DNA of 64,000 nt from Drosophila persimilis (lineage: Eukaryota > Arthropoda > Insecta > Diptera > Drosophilidae): the NCBI RefSeq assembly GCF_003286085.1, contig NW_020825600.1, forward strand, positions 17,251 to 81,250. Reading direction: 5' to 3'. A program made the translations under genes and the position numbers. A model generated the notes under the pieces. The model saw only the letters and a list, made by a program, of their open reading frames with translations. It did no database searches and was not told where the DNA came from. Of the stretch, positions 20,973-31,200 are shown in pieces (position 1 is the first letter of the stretch; each line of letters begins with the position of its first letter).

Positions 20973-21180
20973 TGCTACGACGGCCCGCACGAAGAGTACT
21001 CCGACGGCCGCTACGATGGCGACTACGAGGGCGACTACTCGATGCCCACCGAGGAGGACCAAGAGGTGTAGTCGTGCTCCTGTCAGAGCCAGACCTGTCA
21101 GAGCCAGACCTGTCAGAGCCAGAGCGAGTTCAGCTCGATAGAGCGCACCAAGTCGTTCTCTTTCGTAGTGATCAGACGTG
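20973..21180 (+). pseudogene. Unidentified exon fragment, acidic Tyr/Asp-rich
   Basis: Plus-strand frame reading HEEYSDGRYDGDYEGDYSMP and TEEDQEV up to TAG at 21069-21071. The same frame continues sensibly after the stop as SCSCQSQTCQSQTCQSQSEF and SSIERTKSF, with a 15-bp repeat encoding SQTCQ, so the TAG may be a nonsense change of a CAG codon. Composition is unlike the surrounding repeats and looks like a host-gene exon fused to the broken acyltransferase copy. I do not recognise the protein. Confidence 0.4.
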
Positions 21181-21204
21181 TTTTTGTTTTGCGCTCCGCA
21201 TTTT

Positions 21205-21838
21205 TATACCCGATACTCAAAATGAGTATTGGGGTATATTAGATTTGTGGTAAAAGTGGATGTGTGTAACGTCCAGAAGGAATCGTTTCCGACCCCATAA
21301 AGTATATATATTCTTGATTAGAATCAATAGCCGAGTCTATTGAGCCATGTCTGTCTGTCCGTCTGTCCGTCCGTCCGTCTGTGCGTCCCCTTCAGCGCCT
21401 AGTGCTCAATGACTATAAGAGCTAGAGCAACGATGTTTTGGATCCAGACTTCTGTGATATGTCACTGCTACAAAAATATTTCAAAACTTTGCCCCGCCCA
21501 CTTCCGCCCCCACAAAGGGCGAAAATCTGTGGCATCCACAATTTTAAAGATACGAGAAAACCAAAAACGCAGAATCGTAGAGAATGACCATATCTATCCA
21601 GTTGCAGAATTTATATCAGATCGGATAATTTTTATAGCCGAAAAGAAAAAAAACAATTTTCAGTGGCTACGCAGCGCCCGACGTCACGCTCAGACTGATT
21701 TTCTGTCTCTCTCGCACGCACTCTTTGTCGTGTCGTTTAATATTAGCGGCGTCTGCCGGAGGAGAGCCATACTGACTTAGTATCGGGTATAACTGTAGAG
21801 TTGCGGTGTCCGCATCAACTCACAACGCTCCCCCTCGT
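21205..21838 (-). mobile_element. Helitron/DINE-1-type element, copy 5 (short form)
   Basis: 634 bp with both ends intact but lacking about 500 bp of the interior present in copies 1-3 (the block with the repeated ACCAAATTTGGT palindromes). Confidence 0.85.
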
Positions 21839-22265
21839 TTCCTTTTGTTTTGAATAAACTGCCGGTGTTTTCCTAACTAAATTCTAATTATACTTCCTAA
21901 CCAGACAACAATCTGGAAACCTATTCTATTACGCGAGTGCATGTCTTTTGATTTGTGTGAAAACATTATTTAACTTTTTATTTTTCGGCGTCGGCTTGTG
22001 TTTGTGTTGTTGCAGTGAGTGAGTATTGCATTGCAGTCCGCTCTCGTCTGGTAGCTTTTGTTGTTTTATCACTCTCTCGCTATCACCTCAACTTCAATAA
22101 CTGTTCTTTCTCCACTCTGCTCTCTTTTTTACCAATTCCGCTTTGAGCGTTGTCTGGCACATTGGACTGATACCAATTTGTTTTGCAAATAATTGTAAAT
22201 TGTAATTGTGTCATTGGACTGATACCAGTTTGTTTTGCAAGTAATTGTAAATAAATAATAATAAA

Positions 22266-23255
22266 ATGGAATACGCTGTGGTCTGTGCCAAAAAAACATG
22301 TAAGAAGCAGATCACCCACGATCAGCCGAATGTCCCCTGCTGGCTCTGCGACAGCGTAGTGCACGCAAAATGCGCTGGATTTTCTGGACTCGTGAGTGAT
22401 GCTATAGCCAAACGTAATGGCTTGCATTACAGTTGGTATCTTCATGAGGCAGACGCGGAGTGGCTTTAAGGAGCTGACCGTTGGTTTCAAAAACCAATAC
22501 GATCGGCTGCTAGCCATGGAGGCTCAGTTTAGCGGCTTAAAACTGCTGAATGAGTCTCCGAGTCGCAAAAAGGTCACTGGTGCCAACCGTCACTCAGCCG
22601 TGCGCCGCCGAAAAACTGACTCCGACCACTCCAACTGTACAGCAGTTGATCTCGTTTGCCACTCCAAAGGCAACGACAGCTGCTGGCGATGCAGATTCGG
22701 TAGCCGAATTCATCGCCTCGGAGAATGTGCAGCCAAGTACGTCTGCAGCGTCCGTGTCCGTGGTGTCCGCAAGTTCGCCATCCCGATCCCACCAGTAAAT
22801 AGACGTTCCCGACCTCCGGATATTACCACCACAGGTACTAGACCTGTGGTGACTAAACCACTGGTGGGAGTCCCACCAAAACGACAAGTTTTTTTTTTCA
22901 CGGCTGGCCCCTGACCTCACATCTAATGATGTAATTGCTTTTATTCAAAGCAAAATAAAAGCCGTGGGTTTAAAGGTGGAGAAATTTAACTTCTCTTATG
23001 CCAGGGAGATAGCCTCGTTTAAGATAAGCATCTCCCCAACTCAATTTGACACCATTTGCTCCGCCAAATTTTGGCCGGAGCATTTGGTGGTGAAGGAGTT
23101 TAAGGCTAAGAAGAAGAATAGGCCCCCATATCCCTTCCAAATCTTTCCAATGTGCCACCCTCAACCTCAACTTCCTCTTCCTCAACTTCCCGTCTTGCTT
23201 CCACCTTTCCAAAAAACTAACTTCTCTTTTAGTAACCTATCAGAATGTAAGAGGC
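22266..23255 (+). pseudogene. CR1-like LINE ORF1, frameshifted
   Basis: Starts MEYAVVCAKKTCKKQ. Cysteines and histidines in CWLCDSVVHAKCAGFSGLV form the front of a PHD-like zinc finger; the frame then breaks near 22440 and continues in another frame (FKELTVGFKNQYDRLLAMEA). Further frameshifts occur near 22560 and 22900. The C-terminal part (GLKVEKFNFSYAREIASFKI, then FWPEHLVVKEF) resembles the conserved end of CR1-type ORF1 proteins. The protein would bind element RNA. At least three frame changes make it a pseudogene. Confidence 0.65.
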
Positions 23256-24221
23256 TTGCATAGTAAGCTCAGCATTCTTTTCCGGGATAGTGTTGCATTT
23301 GCTTCCTACGTTATTGTGTTTACTGAAACCTGGTTAAAGCCGGACATTCTTAGTTCCGAGGTTTTGGCAGGTCGGTACTCAACTTTTAGACGTGCAGGAG
23401 GGGTTCTAATTGCAGTGGACTCTTACTTCACGTCAGAACACTTCACAGTCCAAGTTCAACAGGAACTGGAATTCCTGTGTGTAAAACTGACTCTTCCCGC
23501 TTTCGCTATATTCATAACTTGCTCGTATATCCCACCTTCTTCGGATATTTCAATTTATGAGCAGCACTTGTCCGCTTTAACCGCTGTTAACCGCTATCGT
23601 ATGATAGTTCTTGGTGATTTCAACTTGCCAGGAACTGTTTGGTCTTCGGTAAACGAGTCTAGTATCCTAGTGCCCATGTCACGACATGACTTTGTTGACG
23701 GCTTGCTTGACCTGTCCCTGTCTCAAGTCAATCATGTGAAAAATTCCTTGGGTCGATTGCTTGATCTATGCTTTGTATCGGATCCGACCATAGTGTTGTT
23801 AACCCGAGCCCTTCCGCTCACTATACCTGAAGACGCCTACCACCCTACTTTCGAGGTGTCGCTAGATATAGGACCAACAGTATTGGATCGGTCGAGTAGA
23901 CTACCTGAACGTGTCCACTGCTTTCGTAAAGCCGAGTTTGCGAAGCTTAATAACCTAATTGGGGATTTTGATTGGTCCGCTTTGTACTTCTGCACTGATG
24001 TCACAAAAGGCACAAACATTTTTTACAATGCTCTTGGCACATTTTTTGATTCATGTGTCCCGCTTTCTTGTCCGATTAGATCTGGAAAACCCCCTTGGTT
24101 TACCAAAGAGTTATCCAGTCTAAAAAACTTAAAATCAAGACTTTATAAAAAATTTCAAGAAGTGGGCTCCCCTACTTCTCACTCTCGTTATGTAATAGCT
24201 CACAGTTTTACTGCTTCGTAA
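23219..24221 (+). pseudogene. CR1-like LINE ORF2, endonuclease part
   Basis: Apurinic-like endonuclease domain: YQNVRGLHSKLSILFRDS, FTETWLKPDI, GGVLIAVDSYFTSE, LGDFNLPGTVW and SLGRLLDLCFV correspond to the usual endonuclease motifs that nick target DNA. The frame ends with TAA at 24219-24221 before the reverse transcriptase. Confidence 0.7.
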
Positions 24222-25162
24222 ACAGTAAGCGTAGAACGTCCGCACACCCATCCTCGCTATCATTTTGTAATACGTCGGCAAATAATGATCAGGCAATTGC
24301 CGATCTTTTTGCCCAGTTTTTCCAAACCACCTATTCTGAGGAACGCTACTCTGGTCAACCGTACCCATACGGATTACCGAGGTCGAACGGCATTTTCAGT
24401 CCCTTGTTAAATGAATATTCCCTACTTCATGATCTTCGACTAGTTAAGCCGGTGTTTTCACCGGGTCCAGACGGGGTTCCAGGTTTTGTACTCAGGTACT
24501 GCGGCGAGGCTCTGTGTGGACCATTGCTTAAACTATTCACCCTGTCCATTGAGGGTGTTATGTTAGACCCCAAGTTAAAGTTTTCCGAACACATTTCTAC
24601 CATGATAAATAAGGCCATGGGCGTGCTTGGGTTTATAAAGAGGTGGTCAAAGGAATTTGACGACGCCTATATAACAAAGACTCTTTATACCTCGCTTGTT
24701 CGTCCGATCTTAGAATACGGCTCCTGTGTATGGTGCCCTCAGTACAAAGTACACCAGGACCGTATAGAATCAGTACAGAAAAACTTTTTACTCTTTGCTC
24801 TGCGGGGCCTTAGCTGGGATGCGGGTGTAAGACTCCCATCTTACTCTAGTAGACTACTATTAGTAAACCTCCCATCCTTAGTTAACCGTAGAAAAATGCT
24901 TGGTGTGATATTTATGCACAACTTGATCAGGGGTGACATAGACAGCCCTGATCTGTTGAGCCGCATAAACTTCACGATTCCTATTAGACTGACTAGAAAT
25001 TTTATACCGTTGTTCCTTCCACTTTGTAGATCGAATTATTCCTTGCATGAACCGTTTAGGGTCTTATGCTCGGATTATAATTCCCTCTGCCATATTATAT
25101 CCAACACTAATTCTCTTCCTCTTATTAAATTATTAATCCTTACACACCTTTCTATTAATTAG
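24222..25162 (+). pseudogene. CR1-like LINE ORF2, RT remnant lacking the catalytic core
   Basis: From 24404 one frame reads the RT fingers (SPGPDGVPGFVLRYCGEALC) and then jumps, at about 24553, from LLKLFTLSIE directly to GVMLDPKLKFSEHISTM, which lies after the catalytic site. The block that should contain the YADD/FADD motif and palm is absent, so the deletion is in frame. The rest (KTLYTSLVRPILEYGSCVW, LIRGDIDSPDLLSRINF) is the usual C-terminal region of CR1/jockey RTs, ending at 25160-25162. Confidence 0.7.
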
Positions 25163-25378
25163 TAACTGTAGTGGTATTTGTATTTTGATTGCATGCTTAG
25201 TTTCTTAGTAAGTTTAGAGCTAATTTTCCTCGAATGTTAGTCTAATATCTATCTTTCTTGCATGTTCGCGATTGGTTCGTTTTGCCTGGGATCCGCGCGT
25301 AACAGCCTTCTGCTGGTGTCACAGGGGCCACTTGACGGTGCAGTAACTGCATCGCCTCTTGAAAGATGCAGTCATTGC

Positions 25379-25870
25379 ATGTCAACGTCCAAGTCGGACT
25401 CGGAGTGGGAGGAGCTCTCCGACGGCCCTTCACCCAGGGTCTCCCCGCTGGAGTCCCTCGGCGCAGTCGTGCTCTCCGCAATGCAGCCGGAGGACCGTCA
25501 GCGCATGGTGGCCTTGTACCACCTCGTCTTGGAGACCGCTGTGGTCAAGGTCGTGCTGCTGGTGCTACAGATGCTGTGCTGCGCGGTGTTCTGGCTGGTC
25601 GAGAAGACCGTGGGGGTCAACGAAACCGTCGGCTCGACGCGCCTCCGATTGTGGAACAGCAAGTTCAAGCTGCGCACCATCCAGCGCCAGTTGCTGTGGC
25701 GCATGGCCAGTTCCCGGGGCGACGAGACGCTCGTCTTCTTTGCCGTGCTCATGACCACGCCCTGGCTGTTCTCCCTCAGCCTCCTGGGATTAATCCTGTC
25801 CCTGGCGGTGCTCCTGAAGAGGACCGTCAAGGAGCTGGTGTTCCAGATACGCCTGCACCTCGTGCTCTAG
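25379..25870 (+). CDS. Two-helix membrane protein, unidentified single-exon host gene
   Basis: I do not recognise this gene. The frame is open further upstream, but the ATG at 25379 gives a 163-residue protein beginning MSTSKSDSEWEELSDGPSPR, a polar acidic start. Two hydrophobic stretches follow: residues about 53-72 (VVKVVLLVLQMLCCAVFWLV) and about 119-145 (LVFFAVLMTTPWLFSLSLLG and onwards), separated by a basic loop with RLRLWNSKFKLRTIQRQLLW. Codon use is strongly GC-ending, unlike the AT-rich flanks and unlike the retroelements, and the frame ends cleanly at TAG 25868-25870. It lies in a ~1.5 kb island without transposon sequence between a CR1-like LINE and a Helitron scrap. Probably a genuine host gene or a recent copy of one. 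Confidence 0.55.
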   Translation: MSTSKSDSEWEELSDGPSPRVSPLESLGAVVLSAMQPEDRQRMVALYHLVLETAVVKVVLLVLQMLCCAVFWLVEKTVGVNETVGSTRLRLWNSKFKLRTIQRQLLWRMASSRGDETLVFFAVLMTTPWLFSLSLLGLILSLAVLLKRTVKELVFQIRLHLVL

Positions 25871-26756
25871 GGGGAAGCCATCGAGCAGAAAGCAGCAAGC
25901 AGTATCCAATCACACACTGACAGAAGACAAACGTCCACACGCCCGACACTCCACCCCTCCCCTCAGAGATGTTTGCACTTCCATTTGGGCATCTATTTTC
26001 GTTGATGCCAGAATCGCAATGAAAATATATGCCGAAATATTCGAAATTCAAAGTCAAATTCAAACACAAGAGTTAACAGTCGATCAGATATATCGTTTAT
26101 CCATATTACGATCCGTTCCGTTTGGACGGGAGGCCACTTGCTCATCTCTCATCCCCGTGATTCCATTTATTATTATTTTTTTTATTTCGCTGCATATTTG
26201 TTCTGCAATTTATTCAATGATAAACGGAGGAGGAGAGCATGCAGCAGCAGAAAAACATTTCCGCTGCAGCAGCGATTATGGCAGCCGTGGGGCCTTTGTT
26301 GCCCCAATTGCAGGCCCCCGCATACGCACTTCGGAGGCACGGAATCCACCAGAAGCGGCAGCAAATGAATCATTAAATATTCACTGTACTCGTGTTGATT
26401 CAGTGATCAGTGATCAAAACAACACAACAAAAGCGTCATCATCCACGATCCACGACCCATGATCCCTGATCCAGAATCCGTAGAAGCATCCATTTTCAGG
26501 GCTCTCTTGGGCGCTGGTTGGGGTACGCCTCCGATTTCAATCCCTTGCCACACGGGCAATCCGAGCTAGCCCCGATATGTAAACAGGGTCAAGACTACCT
26601 GTGCGAAGGGGGCCAAGAGAGGCGCCGGCTCTTCTTGGGATCCGATTACCGAACCGATTGCATAAGACTCAGCCCAGAAGTGGACATACTCGTGTGCAGC
26701 CCTTTCGCCCGGCTATGGCTATTCCCATTTGTGATTACAGTCTGTAGCGCCACAGC
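25871..26756. other. Apparent unique flanking DNA
   Basis: No repeat ends or convincing coding sequence. AT-rich 3' flank of the small membrane-protein gene, including TTTATTATTATTTTTTT at about 26165. A frame at 26518-26781 (MGYASDFNPLPHG) runs into the Helitron scrap and resembles nothing I know. Confidence 0.45.
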
Positions 26757-26977
26757 AGCTCTTATAGTCTTTGAGCACTAGGCGGTGAAGGGGACGCACA
26801 GACGGACGGACGGACGGATGGACAGACGGACAGACGGACAGACAGACAGGGCTCAATCGACTCGGCTATTGATGCTGATCAAGAATATATATACTTTATG
26901 GCGTCGGAAACGATTCCTTCTGGGAGTTACACACATCCACTTTTACCACAAATCTAATATACCCCAATACTCATTTT
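26757..26977 (+). mobile_element. Helitron/DINE-1-type fragment, copy 6
   Basis: Only the last ~220 bp: GCTCTTATAGTCTTTGAGCACTAGGCG, the GGAC/AGAC microsatellite and the conserved TCAAGAATATATATACTTTATGG block, stopping at CAATACTCATTTT without the terminal GAGTATCGGGTATA. Confidence 0.8.
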
Positions 26978-27584
26978 CAAACTGATCCTGCTATAGAATA
27001 GAATGCAGAAGAAGACCATAGAAAGTGTGGAAAAAACGTGGGTTGCTGTACTTAGTCGGCCCAGCCTCTTTCTTTTTCTCCTCGTGACCGTCAGAGTGAC
27101 CGGCAGTGGAAAAAGAAGTCTTGTAGAGCTGACCCAGTTCTATAAACCAAGGTCAAGCCAAAGTCAAAGCCTAGTACAAGTGCCAAGTGCGGCTCAAAGT
27201 GATCATTTAATTTGAGTGGACGCGCCAGTTATATATTGCCAAGGCTGGGGCAGCCGTTCGACCATTGGGGAAAACGAGCGCCCTCAGTTTACTACAATTT
27301 TTCGAAACAGTGGTGCAATTCAGTTGAGGTAATTATCCACCCAGCTACAGCGACCCGTTGAAAAATGTTCTGTTCCTTCCGCATTACCTGCGCCCGGTAC
27401 AATCGTGTGCCTCCTTTAGACCTCGAGTAGGAACTCGGTCTCCAGCCGGGAAGCATCGACCCCGCCTCGGATTTAGTTATATTTTCTACATTTCTTTCGA
27501 AATTAGATGTTCGGAGCAGAACGCAGCCGATTAGCTGCTTACCAAATAGCACCTAATTCTTGGCCCTCAGCCGCTTATTTCGTT
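26978..27584. other. Unassigned DNA upstream of the BEL element
   Basis: Mixed-composition sequence without recognisable ends or domains. A 70-codon plus frame at 27003-27215 has one hydrophobic stretch (LFLFLLVTVRVTG), but no other support. Confidence 0.4.
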
Positions 27585-27878
27585 TGTTACTTATGTCTAT
27601 GTCACTCATTTGTTTGTTAAAGCTTTGCGCTTGCTTGCCCTGCTAAACGCTCTCTGCCAGCTCGCTCTTCGCTATCTCCGCTTTGCGACTGCCTACCGAC
27701 GTCGGCCGAGCGAAGCTGCGCTTAGCGATCGGAGCGGCAATGTAAAGTGCAGGCAAGCCACACTTGCAATTTGGATGTCACGCATTAAAGAACATATCGC
27801 AATTTTATTTCTGCGCCGAGTTTTATTTAATTGGAATAATTAGTCGGCCGATTGGGGATAAAAAACATTATCTCCACA
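27585..27878 (+). repeat. Putative 5' LTR of the BEL element
   Basis: Boundaries are inferred only from a TGTT start, a CCACA end and the downstream primer site; there is no partner LTR to confirm them. Contains CGCTTTGCGACTG and GCGAAGCTGCGCTTAGCGATC near the middle and AT-rich sequence towards the end. Confidence 0.45.
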
Positions 27879-27885
27879 TAAAATT

Positions 27886-27905
27886 TGGTGACCCCGACGT
27901 GATTT
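27886..27905 (+). promoter_or_regulatory. Primer-binding site, tryptophan tRNA type
   Basis: TGGTGACCCCGACGTGATTT is the complement of the 3' end of animal tRNA-Trp including CCA, as far as I recall that tRNA, over the full 20 bases. Coding sequence of the middle of gag follows almost directly, so the leader and gag start are deleted. Confidence 0.75.
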
Positions 27906-28246
27906 CCGATGGGTTGCTGATCTTCATCATAGGCACGAAATTGGACCACAAGACCAAGGAGAAATGGGAGGAGAGCTTGGCGACGTCAGGATTGCCCAGG
28001 TGGTCAAGCATGGCCTCATTCTTGGAAGCAAGATGTCGGATGCTGGAAAATTTGGGATCGGCTATGGTAACAATTCCTAGCCAGCAGTTGGGAGAAAGTA
28101 AACCTAGCACCCTAATCACCTCCATTAACGATCATACTAGCTCAACATGCAAGTATTGCAAATCTTCCGATCACTACATATCCCGATGCCAGGCATTTCT
28201 AGATCTCCCTGTCTTTTCTCGATACAAGGAGGTGAAGAAGCGCTAA
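27906..28246 (+). pseudogene. BEL gag, C-terminal remnant
   Basis: Starts abruptly in the middle of the capsid region (DGLLIFIIGTKLDHKTKEKW, PRWSSMASFLEARCRMLENL), which in BEL/Pao Gag lies well inside the protein. Ends with the first zinc knuckle, CKYCKSSDHYISRC, and the conserved tail FLDLPVFSRYKEVKKR before a stop at 28244-28246. In related proteins the frame continues without stop into a second knuckle (CLNCLNKGHSLQRC), which here sits in the next frame, implying a one-base loss near 28241. Confidence 0.7.
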
Positions 28247-31200
28247 ACTGCCTCAACAAAGGCCATTCATTGCAACGCTGCAATTCAGGGGCATGTAGAA
28301 ATTGCCAAGCCAAGCATCACACTCTGCTCCACATGCAGTCGGGCGCTGACGCTGAGTTGCCGTCGCCGAGCACGGAACCGACCCAGCATGATCCTGCAAG
28401 TGCCCTAGTTGCAAGCAAATATACCAGCCCTCCCCCCTCGAGTCAGAAATCTCTGCCCAGCCAAAACGTGCTGCTAGCTACCGCAATCGTATATGTCAGG
28501 GGCCGTTTTGGATCGCTTATTCCATGTCGTGCCATTTTAGATTCCGCTTCTCAGGTTAACTTTATAACATCGAGACTCGCCAATCAGCTGCAGTTAGATC
28601 CTCACCCGTCTCACGTTCAAATCGCCGGTATTGGAGAGTCAATTCTACCATCCAGCAAGGCTGTAGACATCGTCCTGCAATCTCAAGACAAAAGCTATCA
28701 CGGTTTCCTCTCTGCAATTATCACTGCCTCAATCACAGGAATGCAGCCTAACTTCGGCCTAGACGCAAAGGATTGGCCAATGCCAAATAATCTAAAACTG
28801 GCTGATCCTAATTTCGCCAAGCCCCAGCGTGTCGATCTGTTGATAGGTGCTGGTCTGTTCTTCGAATTAATGTGCGTTGGACAGATTCGACTGTCAGACC
28901 AATTGCCAACATTGCAGAAGACGAAACTTGGCTGGATTGTGTCAGGAAGTATTAAAAACTCTGAGAAAGCCCGTGCGGCGCTAGCAGCCGTTGAAGATCC
29001 CCCTGTCATCTCCGCTTGCGAGACTAATTTGTGCGATATTGTAAGGCGTTTTTGGGAAGTCGATGGAGATTATTCGCCCTCATCAATTTCGGAGGAAGAT
29101 GTTCATTGCGAACAGCATTTCGTCACAAACTGCATTCGCCTAGATTCCGGAGCTTACTCCGTACGTTTGCCAACCAAATTCAGTCTAGAGGATTTAGGAG
29201 AATCGTATCAGCAGGCGCTACGTAGATTTCTCAATTTGGAGAGGAAGCTAGCAAAAAATGCACAGCTTAAGGAAAAATATATGGAGTTTCTCCAGGAGTA
29301 TCGTGATTTAGGACACATGTCGCCAGCTTCGCGGCAGTCAGACCTCCCGCAGTACTTCTTGCCTCACCATTGCGTCCACAAGCAGGATAGTACAACCACC
29401 AAATTACGCGTAGTGTTCGATGGATCTGCCAAAACAGCGTCTGGAGTATCACTGAATGATGCGCTAATGGCTGGACCCACCATCCAACCTAAAATTTTGA
29501 TAACTCTGCTTCGTTTCCGCTTTTTTAAAGTCGCCTTGTGTGGCGATATCTGCAAAATGTACCGCTGTGTACGCGTTTCCCATCCCGATACGCACGTGCA
29601 GTGCATCCTATGGCGCAATGACCCGAAGGAGAAGATTCAGGTGTTCAAGTTGGAGACTGTTACTTACGGAACCAAACCTGCCGCTTTCTTAGCAATTCGT
29701 GCTATGCATCAATTGGCAAATGATGAAGAATTGCGTTTTCCGCTTGGCGCTGATGTTGTTCGAAGAGATTTCTATGTCGATGATCTCATATCTGGAGGGG
29801 ACAGCATTGATTCTGTCATCAAGATTCGTCAGCAGGTAAAGGAGCTACTTTCGAAAGGATGTTTTCCCATACGTAAATGGTGTTCCAATGAACCCGCTGC
29901 TTTGGAAGGCGTATCGGAGGCGGATCGCGAAAAGTTCCTTACCTTTCATGACGGAACTGAAGTAACCAAGGCGCTTGGTCTAGTTTGGGATCCCACCACG
30001 GACAATCTTCTGTTTAGCTTCGCTCACGTCGGAACCGCTGCAGGCCCAATATCGAAGCGTTCGGTCCTGTCTACACTAGCTAGGTTCTACGATCCTCTAG
30101 GGCTCATCTCTCCCATCATCACAAAAGCTAAAATTTTTATGCAGTCGCTATGGAACGAAAGCCTAAAGTTGAATTGGGACGAAAGCCTGCCCCAGGATCT
30201 ACATACGACTTGGATTGAGCTGACTTCGCAGTTGTCGATGGTTGAAAACTTTAAGTTTCCACGTTACGTGCTTCGGCAGCAAGCCAAATTAGAAATGCAC
30301 GCGTTTTGTGATGCGAGCCAAGCAGCATATGGCGCCTGTGTATACATGCGTTCGGAAGCTCTTGGCATTGTGCAAAGTCATCTCTTATGCTCTAAATCCA
30401 GAGTCGCGCCCTTGAAAAGTATGACTATCCCCAAGCTTGAGCTATCCGCTGCCCTCGTATTTGCCGAACTAGTGTCCACCATAGTTAAGGGATTATCAGC
30501 TCCATGCCAAATACATTGCTGGTCGGATTCGTCCATAGCCCTTGCCTGGATTCGAGAATCACCATTGAATTTTAATATATTTGTTTCTAATCGAGTTCAG
30601 CGGATTCAGGAGCTCACCGCTGGAATGACTTGGCATCACGTGCCCACAAATTTGAATCCTGCCGAAATCATATCACGTGGATCCACGCCCGCTGAACTAA
30701 TGGATAGCAGCCTTTGGATCTCTGGACCACCATTCTTACGTCTTGCGAGCTCGGAGTGGCCTGCAGGCTTGCAATTGCCAACCGATGTACCAGAACGTCG
30801 TCATGCAGCATTGGTTGTTTCAAATGAAAGGGATGTATCGTACGATTGCAAATTTCAAAACTCATTCGGATCCATGCAGCGCGTCTTTGCTTACATATAT
30901 CGATTCTACATTCTCAAGGACAAAGGCATAGCGCGGTCGAAGGGTCAACTTACCGTAATCGACATCAAAAATGGTACGCATTTGCTCATAAGGGCAATAC
31001 AGCAGCAACAATTTTCGGAAGAGATAAGGGCCCTCACCAGCAAACAGGCCCTACCGTCAAAAAGCACGATGGCCTCACTGAATCCATTTCTGGATAGCTT
31101 TGGATTGCTGCGGGTTGGAGGCCGCCTCCAAAATGCCGAATTGGACTACGACGCGAAGCACCCAATCCTGCTTCCTAAGGGACATCCTGTCACTGTCTCT

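Larger units (their letters stand above)
21839..25260 (+). mobile_element. CR1-like LINE with internal deletion
   Basis: Non-LTR retrotransposon on the plus strand: untranslated 5' region 21839-22265 containing a 52-bp tandem duplication (22160-22263, ATTGGACTGATACCA...), an ORF1 with a PHD-like zinc finger, an ORF2 with endonuclease, and a 3' region ending near 25260. A PHD-type ORF1 is typical of the CR1 clade (for example Drosophila CR1A elements); family assignment is from domain organisation. Both ORFs are broken. Confidence 0.7.
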
